Origin: Thermodesulfobacteriota bacterium
GTDB lineage: Bacteria > Desulfobacterota > QYQD01
Length of the DNA: 64,000 bases
Direction of reading: 5' to 3'
Assembly: GCA_031082315.1 (NCBI GenBank)
Contig: JAVHLC010000010.1
Location: forward strand, 56,718 to 120,717
Shown here: positions 23,819 to 32,996 of the stretch, piece by piece
Position numbering within the stretch: position 1 is the first letter of the stretch
Layout: every line of letters begins with the position of its first letter
Position numbers and translations under genes: made by a program
The notes under the pieces: model-generated
Seen by the model: only the letters and a program-made list of their open reading frames with translations
The model's database searches: none
What the model was told of the DNA's origin: nothing

Positions 23819-23922
23819 ACCTAACGGGCCGGATGAGCAGCGGCCCTATATCATATTGGACTTCTTCAGGATTTTATGTTGAATCGCGATTTTCTCGCCG
23901 TCTGCCCAGGCGGATGTTAGGC
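23819..23922 (-). repeat. attC site 2
   Basis: 104 bp bounded on the plus strand by ACCTAAC (23819-23825) and GTTAGGC (23916-23922), both perfect core-site matches. Next to them TGAGCAGCGG pairs with CCGTCTGCCCA with one unpaired base, the L-box arrangement of attC. It separates two cassette genes on the same strand. Confidence 0.8.
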
Positions 23923-24381
23923 ATTCGCGATTAAGGCTACAATGCCAATTACAATGAGAAACCCTATTACCAGCCACAAGAGGAAAATAATTGTCCCAAC
24001 GGTTCCGACTACTAGTCCACGAAAGATATGAACTGTCCCATCCCATCCAAATAGGAAAAGAAGTAATAACAGTGACCAAGGGAAAAAGATTACAATCAAG
24101 CCAATGAAGAAAACAATATGCCAAAAGGGATGTGCATCAGAGTCATCAATATTTGAGTCATCGATCATCACGCCTTGGGATGAGAGGAATTTTCTCCGGC
24201 CATTCTCCGCTTCCAGCCAGCCAGCATCCCAACTTAAGGCGGCTTGGCTCGATTCAGCGTAAGGATTTTCGAACCGTGTGCTCCCGTTGGCAAATGCCAG
24301 TCGTCCCTCCTGGAACTCAGAATTCTTGCTGATGGCCGACCGTCGAAGGTTTTTCAATATATTTTTTACCGAGTTCATCAT
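23917..24381 (-). CDS. Cassette-borne hypothetical membrane protein
   Basis: 154 residues. The N-terminal soluble part (NLRRSAISKNSEFQEGRLAF, SSQAALSWDAGWLEAENG) is followed by two or three membrane helices (HIVFFIGLIVIFFPWSLLLL, LVVGTVGTIIFLLWLVIGFL, IVIGIVALIANA). It ends with TAA inside the attC core GCCTAAC, as is usual for cassette genes. The family is not recognised. Confidence 0.75.
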   Translation of the reverse strand: MMNSVKNILKNLRRSAISKNSEFQEGRLAFANGSTRFENPYAESSQAALSWDAGWLEAENGRRKFLSSQGVMIDDSNIDDSDAHPFWHIVFFIGLIVIFFPWSLLLLLFLFGWDGTVHIFRGLVVGTVGTIIFLLWLVIGFLIVIGIVALIANA

Positions 24382-24390
24382 AAATCATAA

Positions 24391-24458
24391 GCCTAACGTT
24401 GCCTTCACCGGCGGGAGTGGAGCGCAGCGGAACTCCCGTCCGCGTGCAAGGCATGGTT
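24391..24458 (-). repeat. attC site 1, interrupted by an IS91-like element
   Basis: GCCTAAC (24391-24397) opens an imperfect palindrome (GGCGGGAGT with ACTCCCG, TTGC with GCAA) whose closing core is split: GTT at 24456-24458 on one side and GTTAGGC at 26927-26933 on the other side of the insertion. Rejoined, it reads as a normal attC. Confidence 0.7.
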
Positions 24459-24620
24459 CAAGTAAGCCGCTACGCGGCAGATTTTAATTCCTCTTTATAA
24501 AGTAGTCCCGCGATATTCTCCCCAATCCTCATACAAAGCTTTCAATCCAGCAAGCCATTAGGTACTCCCTTTCTTCATCCGCAATAGCGGAAAATTTCGT
24601 CGTAAAAGGAGACCCATATA

Positions 24621-25505
24621 ATGACCGACTGGTACGAAAAATCTATGAGGGCATCGCAATTGAACGGCCTGGGCACGCGCACCCAGGAGTCATACACCCG
24701 TGCAATGCGTATGCTGTGCGAATTCTACAGCAAGACCCCTGACCTTGTCACTGAGGAAGAGCTCCAGGAGTACTTCCTCCACCGCAGAAACGTCGACCAT
24801 TGGTCGGCAGCTACCATGCGGATATGTTACAGCGGCATCCGCTTCTTCTTCATCAATGTACTGCAGCGCAACTGGCACACCTTCGAGTTCCTGCGCGCCG
24901 ACCGAGAAAAGAAGCTTCCCGCGGTGCTTTCCCGCGAAGAGGTCCATTCCGTTCTCGCCCGTGTTCGCACCCCCCATAACCATGCCTTTCTCTCCACCGT
25001 CTATTCCTGCGGCCTGCGTCTCCAGGAGGCCCTTTGCCTGGAAGTATCCGACATCGACAGCGGGCGGGTGATGATCCACGTCCACAGGGGCAAAGGCGCC
25101 AAGGACCGCATGGTGCCCCTGCCAGAGTCGACACTGGCCATCCTGCGCCGCCATTGGCTCACTCACCGCCATGAGAACCTGATCTTTCCGGCTTTGGGGC
25201 GCAGCGGCCAGGGAGCAGCTACGGCCAATAACCCCATGGCCAAAAGCAGCGTGCAGGGAGCATTACGCCATGCCCTTCGCGAGGCCGGCATTCGCAAAAA
25301 GGGGGTTTCGGTCCATACCCTTCGTCATTCTTATGCCACGCACCTCTTGGAAGAGGGAGTAAATATCCGGGCCATCCAGAGATTCATGGGACATGCAGCC
25401 CTGGAAACCACAATGATCTACCTCCACCTGACCCAGAAAGGGCATGAGGACGCGGCCCGGATCATCAATCACCTCATGGAGGATCTAACCGATGGGGATG
25501 ATTAA
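24621..25505 (+). CDS. Tyrosine recombinase of the IS91-like element
   Basis: 294 residues. An N-terminal SAM-like core-binding domain ([16 protein letters not shown]) precedes the catalytic domain with [18 protein letters not shown] (Arg), [11 protein letters not shown] (His-x-x-Arg), [15 protein letters not shown] (His...Tyr). The extra insertion that marks integron integrases is lacking, so this is not IntI despite the neighbouring attC sites. It overlaps the transposase start by 14 bases. It probably assists circle resolution or targeting of the element. Confidence 0.9.
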   Translation: MTDWYEKSMRASQLNGLGTRTQESYTRAMRMLCEFYSKTPDLVTEEELQEYFLHRRNVDHWSAATMRICYSGIRFFFINVLQRNWHTFEFLRADREKKLPAVLSREEVHSVLARVRTPHNHAFLSTVYSCGLRLQEALCLEVSDIDSGRVMIHVHRGKGAKDRMVPLPESTLAILRRHWLTHRHENLIFPALGRSGQGAATANNPMAKSSVQGALRHALREAGIRKKGVSVHTLRHSYATHLLEEGVNIRAIQRFMGHAALETTMIYLHLTQKGHEDAARIINHLMEDLTDGDD

Positions 25506-26589
25506 TGATATCTTTCGCACCTATGGCCCGGAATACCTTCGAATCTACGGCGAGACCATGCCGACCGAGCATAAAAAAGTCATCGCCGCCATTATTAATT
25601 GCCGCACGGAAGGAAACGGCTCGTTTGTCTACCGTTGCGAAAAATGCGGAGAGACACACGTGGTACATCGCTCGTGCGGCAACCGCCACTGCCCCCAATG
25701 CCAGGGCCATAAGACTAGGCTCTGGATCGAGCGACAGTTGGGACGACAGTTGCCCGGTCATCATTTCATGGTGACCTTCACCGTCCCGGGGGAAATCCGC
25801 CCTTTTATGCGCAGCCACCAGCGCCTTACCTATGCCGCCCTGTTTGTCGCCTCTGCAAGCGCCATAAGTATCCTGACCGAAAATCCCAAGTTCGTCGGCA
25901 GCGACATCTCAGGTTTCTTCGGCGTCCTGCATACCTGGGGGAGGCAGCTGCAGTACCACCCCCATATCCACTACGTGGTGCCGGGCGGGGCGCTCTCAAG
26001 TCAGGACGGCCTCTGGCACCCCTCTAACAGTGCCTTCTATCTCCCGGTAAAGGCCCTCTCCCTAATCTTCCGGGCCAAATTTCGTGACCGGATGGAAAAG
26101 GCCGGATTTCTCAACGAGATTAGCACTGAAGCCTGGCAAAAGAGCTGGAACGTGAACTGCCGGGCAGTGGGTGATGGCCGCGCAAGTATCAAGTACCTCG
26201 CCCGGTACGTCTTTCGCGTGGCCATCACGGACAGCCGCATCATCAAGGTGGAAGACGGCAAGGTCTTCTTTCGCTACAAAAAGCAGAAGAGCAACCGCCT
26301 GCGCACCATGGAGTTGGAGACGGCGGAGTTTATCCGCCGCTTTCTCCAGCACGTCCTGCCGACAGGCTTTATGAAGGTGCGCTACTATGGCTTCCTGAGC
26401 CCTACTTCCAAAGTTACACTTGATGAAGTACGGGCCAAAATCGAGCTTGCCTACGGGTTCGAAGTGGCCGAGCCGGCAGCCGAACTTGAACCACTGCAAC
26501 CCATGAAGTGCCGTCAATGCGGCTGGACACTGAAATATATCTTCTTTATTCTGCCAAACCGCAATATACAAGGAGGACCGTCGGGCTAA
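25492..26589 (+). CDS. IS91-family transposase
   Basis: 365 residues. An N-terminal zinc finger ([25 protein letters not shown]) is followed by the HUH motif [13 protein letters not shown] and the catalytic tyrosine region [14 protein letters not shown]; a C-terminal CRQCGW pair closes the protein. It should nick the oriIS end and drive rolling-circle transposition. It appears intact. The ATG lies within the recombinase gene. Confidence 0.93.
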   Translation: MGMINDIFRTYGPEYLRIYGETMPTEHKKVIAAIINCRTEGNGSFVYRCEKCGETHVVHRSCGNRHCPQCQGHKTRLWIERQLGRQLPGHHFMVTFTVPGEIRPFMRSHQRLTYAALFVASASAISILTENPKFVGSDISGFFGVLHTWGRQLQYHPHIHYVVPGGALSSQDGLWHPSNSAFYLPVKALSLIFRAKFRDRMEKAGFLNEISTEAWQKSWNVNCRAVGDGRASIKYLARYVFRVAITDSRIIKVEDGKVFFRYKKQKSNRLRTMELETAEFIRRFLQHVLPTGFMKVRYYGFLSPTSKVTLDEVRAKIELAYGFEVAEPAAELEPLQPMKCRQCGWTLKYIFFILPNRNIQGGPSG

Positions 26590-26888
26590 AGCAAAAAGCC
26601 CAAGCAAAAACTTCATCAAGCAGAACACAATACAGGCTACCCATCGCCTTGATGAAAGCGGCACAGGACAGGTGTGCCCGGAAGCCGCCTGTGCAAAACT
26701 TCTCAGAGGAAAAAGAGCTTTTCATTCTCTCAAAAAAGCGCGCTTTCTCTAAAAAACAACCTGTCGCCTATTTGCCCAGACTCAGACGACGGCTCTTTTT
26801 CCTCTCCCATACCGCACTCCCCCTCTTCACCACAAAAGCATTACCCTATTAGAAAGATCAGTGCCACACCACGGGCTTCTTGAACAAT

Positions 26889-26920
26889 GGATTGAAACGA
26901 CTAGGAAGTCGTCTCAATCC
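26889..26920. repeat. Palindromic right end of the IS91-like element
   Basis: GGATTGAAACGACT and AGTCGTCTCAATCC form a 14-bp stem (one mismatch) around AGGA, seven bases from the attC core. Such hairpins mark oriIS/terIS of IS91 elements. The region 26590-26888 between the transposase and this hairpin holds no supported gene. Confidence 0.65.
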
Positions 26921-26970
26921 TTAAAGGTTAGGCATTGTTAGTTCCATATTACTTCTTGAGAACTCCATCC

Positions 26971-27312
26971 CTATTTTTCCCCCGTTATTATTAAAGCACT
27001 TTCCAACATCTCTTTTATATAGCCCATCCAGCCCACAATGACCATGATCTTTGCTAATATTGACCATGCCTTTGTGCCTGTATATTTATTCGCACTCCTC
27101 CAAATACATATAAGAATGAATGGGGTATAGACCAAAGAGAATCCAAACAGCATCCAGAAAACCAATTTCCCCGGAGGGGTAGAAAATAGTTGTTCGTTTC
27201 TAGAAATGTAGGATAATGAAATGAAGAGCAGCACATTAATACAACTACCAAAGATCCAATATGTTTTCGCAAGTGATACTTCCCCACGCCATAACGCTTT
27301 TACTAAATCCAT
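26971..27312 (-). CDS. Cassette-borne membrane protein
   Basis: 113 residues from MDLVKALWRG, with GAGGGAGGAC before the ATG. Three or four hydrophobic segments (TYWIFGSCINVLLFISLSYI, GKLVFWMLFGFSLVYTPFIL, WSILAKIMVIVGWMGYIKEM) suggest a small integral membrane protein. It follows the 163-residue gene closely and shares its cassette. The family is not recognised. Confidence 0.75.
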   Translation of the reverse strand: MDLVKALWRGEVSLAKTYWIFGSCINVLLFISLSYISRNEQLFSTPPGKLVFWMLFGFSLVYTPFILICIWRSANKYTGTKAWSILAKIMVIVGWMGYIKEMLESALIITGEK

Positions 27313-27335
27313 TATGTCCTCCCTCCTCAAAACAG

Positions 27336-27827
27336 TTACATCTTTCTGGGTGCCAATCCCCCTACACAAAGGAGTCCAATAGAATTGTATCGATCAACAG
27401 CTTTTTGCTTTCTTGATGGATCAGACTTGATTTCCTCTAAAAGTTTATTAAATGCTTTCCCCAAATCGTCGATAAAGTTCTCCAAATTAATGATGGTTCT
27501 GCCATTCATAGTTTTCCCGTGTAACTCCGGCTTGTTATCCTTAAACCAGTATGATCCACCTTCGGAATAATTGTGGACGAGCCTACACCTTAGGTCCTTG
27601 TATAGTTTTGATGGGTTATAGATTGATGGTAGATAATGACTCACAAAGTCTTTGTAGTCTTTCGGTTTTGTTTCGCGCCCACAAACGAATCCTGCCATAT
27701 AGTCGATGAAGCAGCTTGCAAGGATAAATGCACCTATTTTTGAGTTGCCAGATGAAGCCTTTTTGATGTCGAGAAAAGCCCCATCATAAAGAGCATTTTT
27801 GATGAGATTGATGATTGCTTGACTCAT
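27336..27827 (-). CDS. Cassette-borne hypothetical protein
   Basis: 163 residues, soluble. SSGNSKIGAFILASCFIDYM, AGFVCGRETKPKDYKDFVSH and DLRCRLVHNYSEGGSYWF resemble HEPN-like/uncharacterised proteins that precede accessory genes, with an RxxxHN-like core (RCRLVHN). It is the first gene after the attI-like leader, the best-expressed position in a cassette array. The HEPN link is inference. Confidence 0.72.
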   Translation of the reverse strand: MSQAIINLIKNALYDGAFLDIKKASSGNSKIGAFILASCFIDYMAGFVCGRETKPKDYKDFVSHYLPSIYNPSKLYKDLRCRLVHNYSEGGSYWFKDNKPELHGKTMNGRTIINLENFIDDLGKAFNKLLEEIKSDPSRKQKAVDRYNSIGLLCVGGLAPRKM

Positions 27828-27839
27828 TTTCCTTTCTTA

Positions 27840-27930
27840 GCCTAACTTATATATTATGTAGACTCTTTTTTTCGTCTGAGCTGAATATGATAGGTATCGT
27901 ATAGAAATTTGCTAAAAAACGCAACAGGAT
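27840..27930 (-). promoter_or_regulatory. attI-like leader with promoter at the head of the cassette array
   Basis: On the minus strand the element runs GCAAATTTCTATACGAT ... GACGAAAAAAAGAGTC ... CATAATATATAA and ends in the core GTTAGGC just before the first cassette gene. It contains a -10-like CATAAT. A homologous 90-bp element precedes brnT at 61555-61646. No RYYYAAC partner lies upstream, which argues for attI rather than attC. Confidence 0.55.
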
Positions 27931-28158
27931 AAACTGGATTCCGGATCAAGCCTGTCCTCAACTTGATTGGGGATCCGGAATGACCGTTGTGTAAAGTCAT
28001 TTCTGAGACAGTACACGCGGAGTCTGTGAAGGATCTTGGCGCCTGACGCTGAGGCATGTATGATACCAACATTGAAAAATTGACATAAGCCGCAAAAAAG
28101 CATAAATAAGACATAGAAACGGACTACGAGGCCGTCCCAATTACCATGAGGTGATACC
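27931..28158. other. Intergenic gap
   Basis: Contains a palindromic tract, GGATTCCGGATCAAG ... GGGGATCCGGAATGACC, another dispersed intergenic word, and no gene. The ferredoxin gene begins after ATGAGGTGATACC. Confidence 0.5.
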
Positions 28159-28584
28159 ATGTATTCACGCATGCTGGTGCTTCGCTTCCCGCAAGATATC
28201 GTAGATAGACCGATCGTCTGCAACCTGGTCAGGGAATTTGACCTCTCTTTCAACATCCTTAAGGCCACCATCCTGCCGGGGCAGGATGGCCTTATGATTA
28301 TGGAGCTGAGCGGACATCGCAAGAATTTTAATCGGGGAATAAAGTATCTGGAAGAATGCGGGGTAAAAATAAAGACCATCGGTCAGGACATTAACCGCAA
28401 TATGGACAAGTGTCTTCAATGCGGGGCCTGTACCGCCGTCTGCCCCACCGGGGCCCTCTATATTCGCCGTCCGGAGATGGAGGTATGCTTTGAACCGGAA
28501 AAATGCAGCGGTTGCGAACTCTGTGTGGCGGCCTGCCCGGTACGGGCCATGGAAGTTCATCTGCGCAATGCATCAGGTTTTTAG
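28159..28584 (+). CDS. NIL-domain ferredoxin-like 4Fe-4S protein
   Basis: 141 residues. The N-terminal NIL domain (VLRFPQDIVDRPIVCNLVRE, GQDGLMIMELSGHRKNFNRG) precedes two 4Fe-4S clusters: CLQCGACTAVCPTGAL and CSGCELCVAACPVRAM. NIL-ferredoxins are found in methanogens and Desulfobacterota, often next to sulfur or tRNA thiolation genes. Lying just upstream of mnmA, it could supply electrons or sulfur for tRNA thiolation, by inference. Confidence 0.92.
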   Translation: MYSRMLVLRFPQDIVDRPIVCNLVREFDLSFNILKATILPGQDGLMIMELSGHRKNFNRGIKYLEECGVKIKTIGQDINRNMDKCLQCGACTAVCPTGALYIRRPEMEVCFEPEKCSGCELCVAACPVRAMEVHLRNASGF

Positions 28585-28617
28585 AAGCCGCTCTCTTTGC
28601 GCCCCATCCCCTTCTCT

Positions 28618-29676
28618 ATGAGCCGCTATCCCCCACAAAAAAGGATTGCCGTAGCCTTAAGCGGAGGCATAGACAGCGCCGTGGCCGCCGCCCTGCTTAA
28701 AGAGGAAGGATGCGATATCTTTGCCCTGCACATGTTGATCCCCACGGACGATATGGCCGTATGCGCCGAAAAAGCCGGGGCCGTAGCCCGGCGTCTCAAT
28801 ATCCCTTTTTACACCGTTGATGTGGAAAAGCCGTTCAGCGAAGAGGTCATCCATTATTTTATTGATGAATACCTGCGGGGCCGGACCCCCAACCCTTGCG
28901 TGGTCTGCAACCGGCAAATCAAACTGGGCGTCCTGCTGGAGAGGGCCTTATCTCTCGGCGCGGAAAAGATAGCTACCGGCCATTACGCCCGTGTGATATA
29001 TAATGAGGAGGCTGGCCGGTTCATCCTGCGCAAGGGTTCCGACCGCGCCAAGGATCAGTCCTATTTTCTCTGCACGCTCAGCCAGGAACAACTGGCCCGA
29101 ATCCTCCTTCCACTGGGAGAGATGTCTAAGACCGAAGCCAGAGATTATGCCTCCCGGATAAGGCTCAAAGACTTATCCGAACGTGAAAGCCAGGAGGTCT
29201 GTTTTATCCCCCATGGAGATTATAAAGAATTTCTGCGGGAACGAATACCGCCGGACATGGCTAATTCCGGCGATATCGTGGACACTGAAGGACGTATCAT
29301 GGGGAAACACCGGGGCATTTTTAATTTCACCATCGGGCAGCGCCGGGGGCTTGGCCTGCCGGATGCGACTCCTTTTTACGTCCTGGGGTTTAATATTGAG
29401 AAAAAACAGGTTATTATCGGCAAGAAGGAAGACCTCTATCGCCAGGATTGCATGGTAGAAAAGATAAATTGGGTATCTACCCGGGAAATCACGCAGGCAT
29501 TGAAGGTCAAAACGCGTATTCGTTATAAACACAGGGAAGCCCCTGCGATACTTACCTCTGTAGATGCGGCCACTGTCCGCGTCCGCTTTCAGGAACCGCA
29601 AAAGGCCATTACGCCGGGACAGGTAGCCGTTTTTTATAAAGGGGATGTGGTGGTAGGAGGCGGATTCATTGCCTGA
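28618..29676 (+). CDS. mnmA: tRNA-specific 2-thiouridylase MnmA
   Basis: 352 residues from ATG 28618. The PP-loop is RIAVALSGGIDSAVAAALL; the catalytic cysteines are in NPCVVCNRQIK and SQEVCFIPHG, and FTIGQRRGLG marks the central domain. It forms s2U34 in Lys, Glu and Gln tRNAs using ATP and persulfide sulfur. An in-frame TTG at 28597 gives seven extra residues. mtaB overlaps its last codons, and the NIL-ferredoxin lies 33 bases upstream, forming a tRNA-modification operon. Confidence 0.95.
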   Translation: MSRYPPQKRIAVALSGGIDSAVAAALLKEEGCDIFALHMLIPTDDMAVCAEKAGAVARRLNIPFYTVDVEKPFSEEVIHYFIDEYLRGRTPNPCVVCNRQIKLGVLLERALSLGAEKIATGHYARVIYNEEAGRFILRKGSDRAKDQSYFLCTLSQEQLARILLPLGEMSKTEARDYASRIRLKDLSERESQEVCFIPHGDYKEFLRERIPPDMANSGDIVDTEGRIMGKHRGIFNFTIGQRRGLGLPDATPFYVLGFNIEKKQVIIGKKEDLYRQDCMVEKINWVSTREITQALKVKTRIRYKHREAPAILTSVDAATVRVRFQEPQKAITPGQVAVFYKGDVVVGGGFIA

Positions 29677-30985
29677 AATACAGAGGATTGCCATTGAGAC
29701 CCTGGGCTGTAAGGTCAATCAATTTGAATCGGCAGCCATAGAAGAACAGCTCAGGGCCAAAGGTCATACTATAGTCCCGTTTTCGCAGCCGGCCGACGCA
29801 TACATCATAAACACGTGCACGGTCACGGCCAAAGCGGATTTTCAGTCCAGACAGCTCATCCGCCGGGCCATGCGCACCAATCCTGCCGCCAGGATTATCG
29901 CCACCGGCTGCTATGTCCAGACGGCCAGCCGGGAACTGTTGGAATTCTGCCAGGCCGGCAATGTCTGTCTGGTTGGAAATGACCGGAAATTTGACCTGGC
30001 AAACTACCTCAGCCCGCATAACCCGGATAACTCCTTTGAAATCTACGTGGGGGCTATAGAAGAGGTAACAGATATCTGCCCCTTCACCGTCGAACATTTC
30101 CCGCGGCGCACCAGGGCCTTTCTCCGAATACAGGACGGCTGCAATGCCTTTTGCTCCTATTGTATCGTCCCCTATGCCCGGGGGCGCAGCCGCAGCCTGC
30201 CGCCGGTTGAGGTGCTTAAACAAGTGGCGCGGCTTGTGGAGGGCGGCTATCAAGAAATAGTCTTTAGCGGCATCAACCTGGGACGGTACGGCCGGGATCT
30301 CACCCCGCCGGCCTCGCTCTATGAACTTCTGGTGTCGTTGGAAAAGGTAAATGGGCTTCGTAGAATCCGCATCAGCTCGATCGAACCCACGGAGATAACA
30401 AAAGAACTGGTGACATTCATGGCCGGATCAGAGGTCATCTGTCCCCACTTCCACATCCCCCTGCAAAGTGGAAGTACAGAGACGTTAAAAAGGATGAACC
30501 GCCATTACACCGCGGAATTTTATAAGGATATGATCGGCATGATTCATGATGCCATACCTATGGCAGCCATAGGCACGGATGTAATGGTCGGCTTTCCGGG
30601 AGAGGGGGAAAAGGAGTTTAAAGATACCTATGATCTCTTATCCGAATTGCCCATAACCTATCTGCACGTATTCCGCTATTCCGCCCGTCGGGGAACCGCT
30701 GCCTGTGCCTTTCCGGAAAGCGTAAACGCAAAGGCAACCACTCTGAGGGCCGGACAGCTTAAGGAGATGGGGCTTCTCAAAAAGAAGACATTCTATTTTC
30801 GAAACCTGGGACAAGAGACCAGCGTTCTAATCGAGGGCCGGGACAGGCATTCTAAACTTTATAAAGGGCTTACGCCCAATTACATCCCGGTTTTGATAGA
30901 CACAAAAGGTGTATCTATCAGCGGGATGATAGACGTAAAAATCGAACGCATCCTGAGCGACCAAGTTATCGGTGTTCTTCTGTAA
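29669..30985 (+). CDS. mtaB: tRNA t6A37 C2-methylthiotransferase MtaB (radical SAM)
   Basis: 438 residues from a TTG start overlapping the mnmA stop. The UPF0004 domain carries LGCKVNQFE, INTCTVTAKAD and ATGCYVQ (three Cys for the auxiliary cluster); the radical SAM motif is CNAFCSYCIVPYARG; TRAM-like residues end the protein. It converts t6A37 to ms2t6A37. Together with mnmA and trmO in the window, it shows a well-equipped set of tRNA modifiers. Confidence 0.95.
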   Translation: MPEIQRIAIETLGCKVNQFESAAIEEQLRAKGHTIVPFSQPADAYIINTCTVTAKADFQSRQLIRRAMRTNPAARIIATGCYVQTASRELLEFCQAGNVCLVGNDRKFDLANYLSPHNPDNSFEIYVGAIEEVTDICPFTVEHFPRRTRAFLRIQDGCNAFCSYCIVPYARGRSRSLPPVEVLKQVARLVEGGYQEIVFSGINLGRYGRDLTPPASLYELLVSLEKVNGLRRIRISSIEPTEITKELVTFMAGSEVICPHFHIPLQSGSTETLKRMNRHYTAEFYKDMIGMIHDAIPMAAIGTDVMVGFPGEGEKEFKDTYDLLSELPITYLHVFRYSARRGTAACAFPESVNAKATTLRAGQLKEMGLLKKKTFYFRNLGQETSVLIEGRDRHSKLYKGLTPNYIPVLIDTKGVSISGMIDVKIERILSDQVIGVLL

Positions 30986-31120
30986 TCCATCCGGAAACCC
31001 AGGGTTTCCAGCCTACGGTCGGCCCAGCTGTCAACTATCAGCATTCAGCTTAATGTGTCGTTGTTTGTCCTGGTTTTTTGCTGACAACTGACAGCTGATT
31101 GCTGAGTGCTTACAGACAGC
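30986..31120 (+). repeat. Family A repeat, copy 2
   Basis: TCCATCCGGAAACCCAGGG at the left end, the core TATCAGCATTCAGCTTAATG, and CTGACAGCTGATTGCTGAGT. The right terminal palindrome is eroded. Confidence 0.75.
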
Positions 31121-31297
31121 TCATCCGAACCTGATCACCTTACGAACCAGGAAACCCATAATGCTGATCATCACGATTTCCCCTACGATAAGGCTGCCCC
31201 AGGCGTGCCAGAGATGCCAGAATAGTCCGGAAGAAACGACTACGACCAGGCAAAGAACAATAATTACCGCCAAGGAATGTACCGCTTTTTCACTCAT
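31121..31297 (-). CDS. Small two-helix membrane protein
   Basis: 58 residues. After MSEKAVHS come two hydrophobic segments, LAVIIVLCLVVVVSSGLFWH and LIVGEIVMISIMGFLV, then a basic end, RKVIRFG. GGGGGGAAAT precedes the ATG. The reading frame and membrane topology are convincing, but I do not recognise a family and it has no operon partner. Confidence 0.7.
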   Translation of the reverse strand: MSEKAVHSLAVIIVLCLVVVVSSGLFWHLWHAWGSLIVGEIVMISIMGFLVRKVIRFG

Positions 31298-31420
31298 ATT
31301 TCCCCCCGTTATCTCTCAACTTATCGGAAGTAGTGGCCTTTCTTATTGGTTTGCTTATACACCAAAATAAAAAATAGATAAAGTCTAAAAATGAAGCGCC
31401 ATTCGTCTGTAGACTTTATG

Positions 31421-32062
31421 TCAGGGATTGCACTTTTTACACGGACTTAACCCATCATAGAATGCCTCCAGACGGTTCCGGTAGATGACCTTGTTACGCC
31501 GGCCTGTCTTTTGGCCAAGATGGCAGGACGGGCTATGAAAGCGACGCGACCGCGTATTGCCGATGTAAAAGGGTTCCTTGCCGGGGTCGGCCGAGGCCCA
31601 AAGGCCCACCCTTTCACGCATGGCCCGGCGCTGCAGGGTTAACAGGTCCTGGTCATATCTCACATTGGGCGGGGTTGTATATACCATGGCCAGCCCCTTT
31701 TCCACCAAAGCGCTATTAACAAAGGTCCCGTCCGGCAAAAAGACATAAGCCAGCAATCGCCCGTACTGGTCATACTTCTCCTTGTCAATCTGGATCCGTA
31801 CCTGCCTGCCCCGCGTCAGACGCCTGTTCAAAAGGCAGGCCTCATCGGCTAATGGCTGTGCCGGCTGCCCATCGTGGGCCACTTCCGGGGTGTTTACGCC
31901 TGCATAGCGCACCCTGGCGCCGTTTGAAAGCTTTATAGTATCTCCATCGAACACCCAGACCACCGTGGCCACCATGTCGGCCAGGACAGGAGCGCTGAAA
32001 AGATGGGCCCAAAGGACAAAGAGACAGACAACGAAACAGACTTTTTTGCGTTTATCTCTCAT
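31421..32062 (-). CDS. Secreted thermonuclease-like nuclease with C-terminal Cys module
   Basis: 213 residues from MRDKRKK; a signal peptide (VCFVVCLFVLWAHLFSAPVL) precedes an SNase domain: VVWVFDGDTIKLSNGARVRY, NTPEVAH, KEKYDQYGRLLAYVFLPDGT, LVEKGLA. The catalytic Arg/Glu/Arg pattern is largely present. The tail FHSPSCHLGQKTGRRNKVIY ... LSPCKKCNP is a metal-binding Ada-like module often fused to such nucleases. A TTG at 32086 would extend it into purC. It is downstream of purC on the same strand. Confidence 0.88.
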   Translation of the reverse strand: MRDKRKKVCFVVCLFVLWAHLFSAPVLADMVATVVWVFDGDTIKLSNGARVRYAGVNTPEVAHDGQPAQPLADEACLLNRRLTRGRQVRIQIDKEKYDQYGRLLAYVFLPDGTFVNSALVEKGLAMVYTTPPNVRYDQDLLTLQRRAMRERVGLWASADPGKEPFYIGNTRSRRFHSPSCHLGQKTGRRNKVIYRNRLEAFYDGLSPCKKCNP

Positions 32063-32078
32063 AAGTAGATGGCGGCCT

Positions 32079-32975
32079 TTAAACAAATTTTTTGCCGGTA
32101 AGCCGCTCGAAGGCCTCGATATACTTGGACCTGGTCTTTGCTATTATCTCCGGAGGCAGCTCAGGGGCCGGTGGTTTCTGGTCCCAATGGAGTGACAACA
32201 GATAATCACGGGCGAATTGTTTGTCAAAACTGGGTTGACCCTGGCCGGGTTGATATTGATCCTGCGGCCAGAAACGTGAGGAATCGGGCGTCAGGACCTC
32301 GTCAATCAGCATCAGGTTTTCACCTGTCAACCCAAATTCAAATTTGGTATCGGCTATAATAATCCCTTTCTTCTCGGCCAGGGAGGACGCCTTTTTATAT
32401 AGCCGCAGGCTTATTTGCGCAATTTTGGCGGCCATCTCTTTTCCGATCAGGTTCTCGACTTCGGGAAAAGAGATATTCTGATCATGCGTACCGGCCTCGG
32501 CCTTGGTCGAAGGGGTAAAAATCGGCTCCGGCAGTTTGGCCGATTCCGTAAGCCCTTTGGGCAGGGTTATACCGCATACCGCTCCCGTCTTCCGGTACTC
32601 TTTCCACCCCGAGCCCGACAGGTAACCACGCACAATGCACTCTACGGGGAGGGGCTTGGCCTTCTTGACCAGCATGGTACGGCCGGCAAGGATTTCGGCA
32701 TATTTACGGCATACGGCCGGAAAGTCTTTTACCTCGCCTGAGATCAGGTGATTGGGCGCTATGTCGGCCAGTTCCCGGAACCAATAAAGCGATATCCGGG
32801 TTAAGATGCGGCCCTTGTCCGGTATGGGGTTGGGCATCACCACATCAAAGGCCGAAAGCCGGTCTGTAGCCACGATGAGCAGGTGTTCGCCGGCATCATA
32901 GACGTCGCGCACCTTGCCCCGGTTGAAAAGGGGCAGCCCTTCAATATGTGTCTCAAAAACAGCGCCAGCAGCCAT
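32079..32975 (-). CDS. purC: SAICAR synthetase
   Basis: 298 residues. [56 protein letters not shown] and [14 protein letters not shown] are typical PurC motifs. It ligates aspartate to CAIR with ATP in purine synthesis. The length matches the longer, yeast-like SAICAR synthetases. The nuclease gene overlaps or abuts its end. Confidence 0.96.
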   Translation of the reverse strand: MAAGAVFETHIEGLPLFNRGKVRDVYDAGEHLLIVATDRLSAFDVVMPNPIPDKGRILTRISLYWFRELADIAPNHLISGEVKDFPAVCRKYAEILAGRTMLVKKAKPLPVECIVRGYLSGSGWKEYRKTGAVCGITLPKGLTESAKLPEPIFTPSTKAEAGTHDQNISFPEVENLIGKEMAAKIAQISLRLYKKASSLAEKKGIIIADTKFEFGLTGENLMLIDEVLTPDSSRFWPQDQYQPGQGQPSFDKQFARDYLLSLHWDQKPPAPELPPEIIAKTRSKYIEAFERLTGKKFV

Positions 32976-32996
32976 CTTACCTCACCATCATCCCGC

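Larger units (their letters stand above)
24459..26926 (+). mobile_element. IS91-like element with tyrosine recombinase, inserted in an attC core
   Basis: About 2.47 kb carrying a tyrosine recombinase and an IS91-family Y1/Y2 transposase. The left end begins CAAGTAAGCCGCTACGCGGC and the right end holds a 32-bp palindrome. There is no terminal inverted repeat or long target duplication, as expected for rolling-circle IS91 elements that insert next to tetranucleotides such as GTTC/CAAG. The boundary is inferred from the split attC core. Confidence 0.75.

Noticed and set aside
24621-25505. Tyrosine recombinase as an integron integrase
   Set aside because: It lacks the integrase-specific insertion and is embedded in the IS91-like element.
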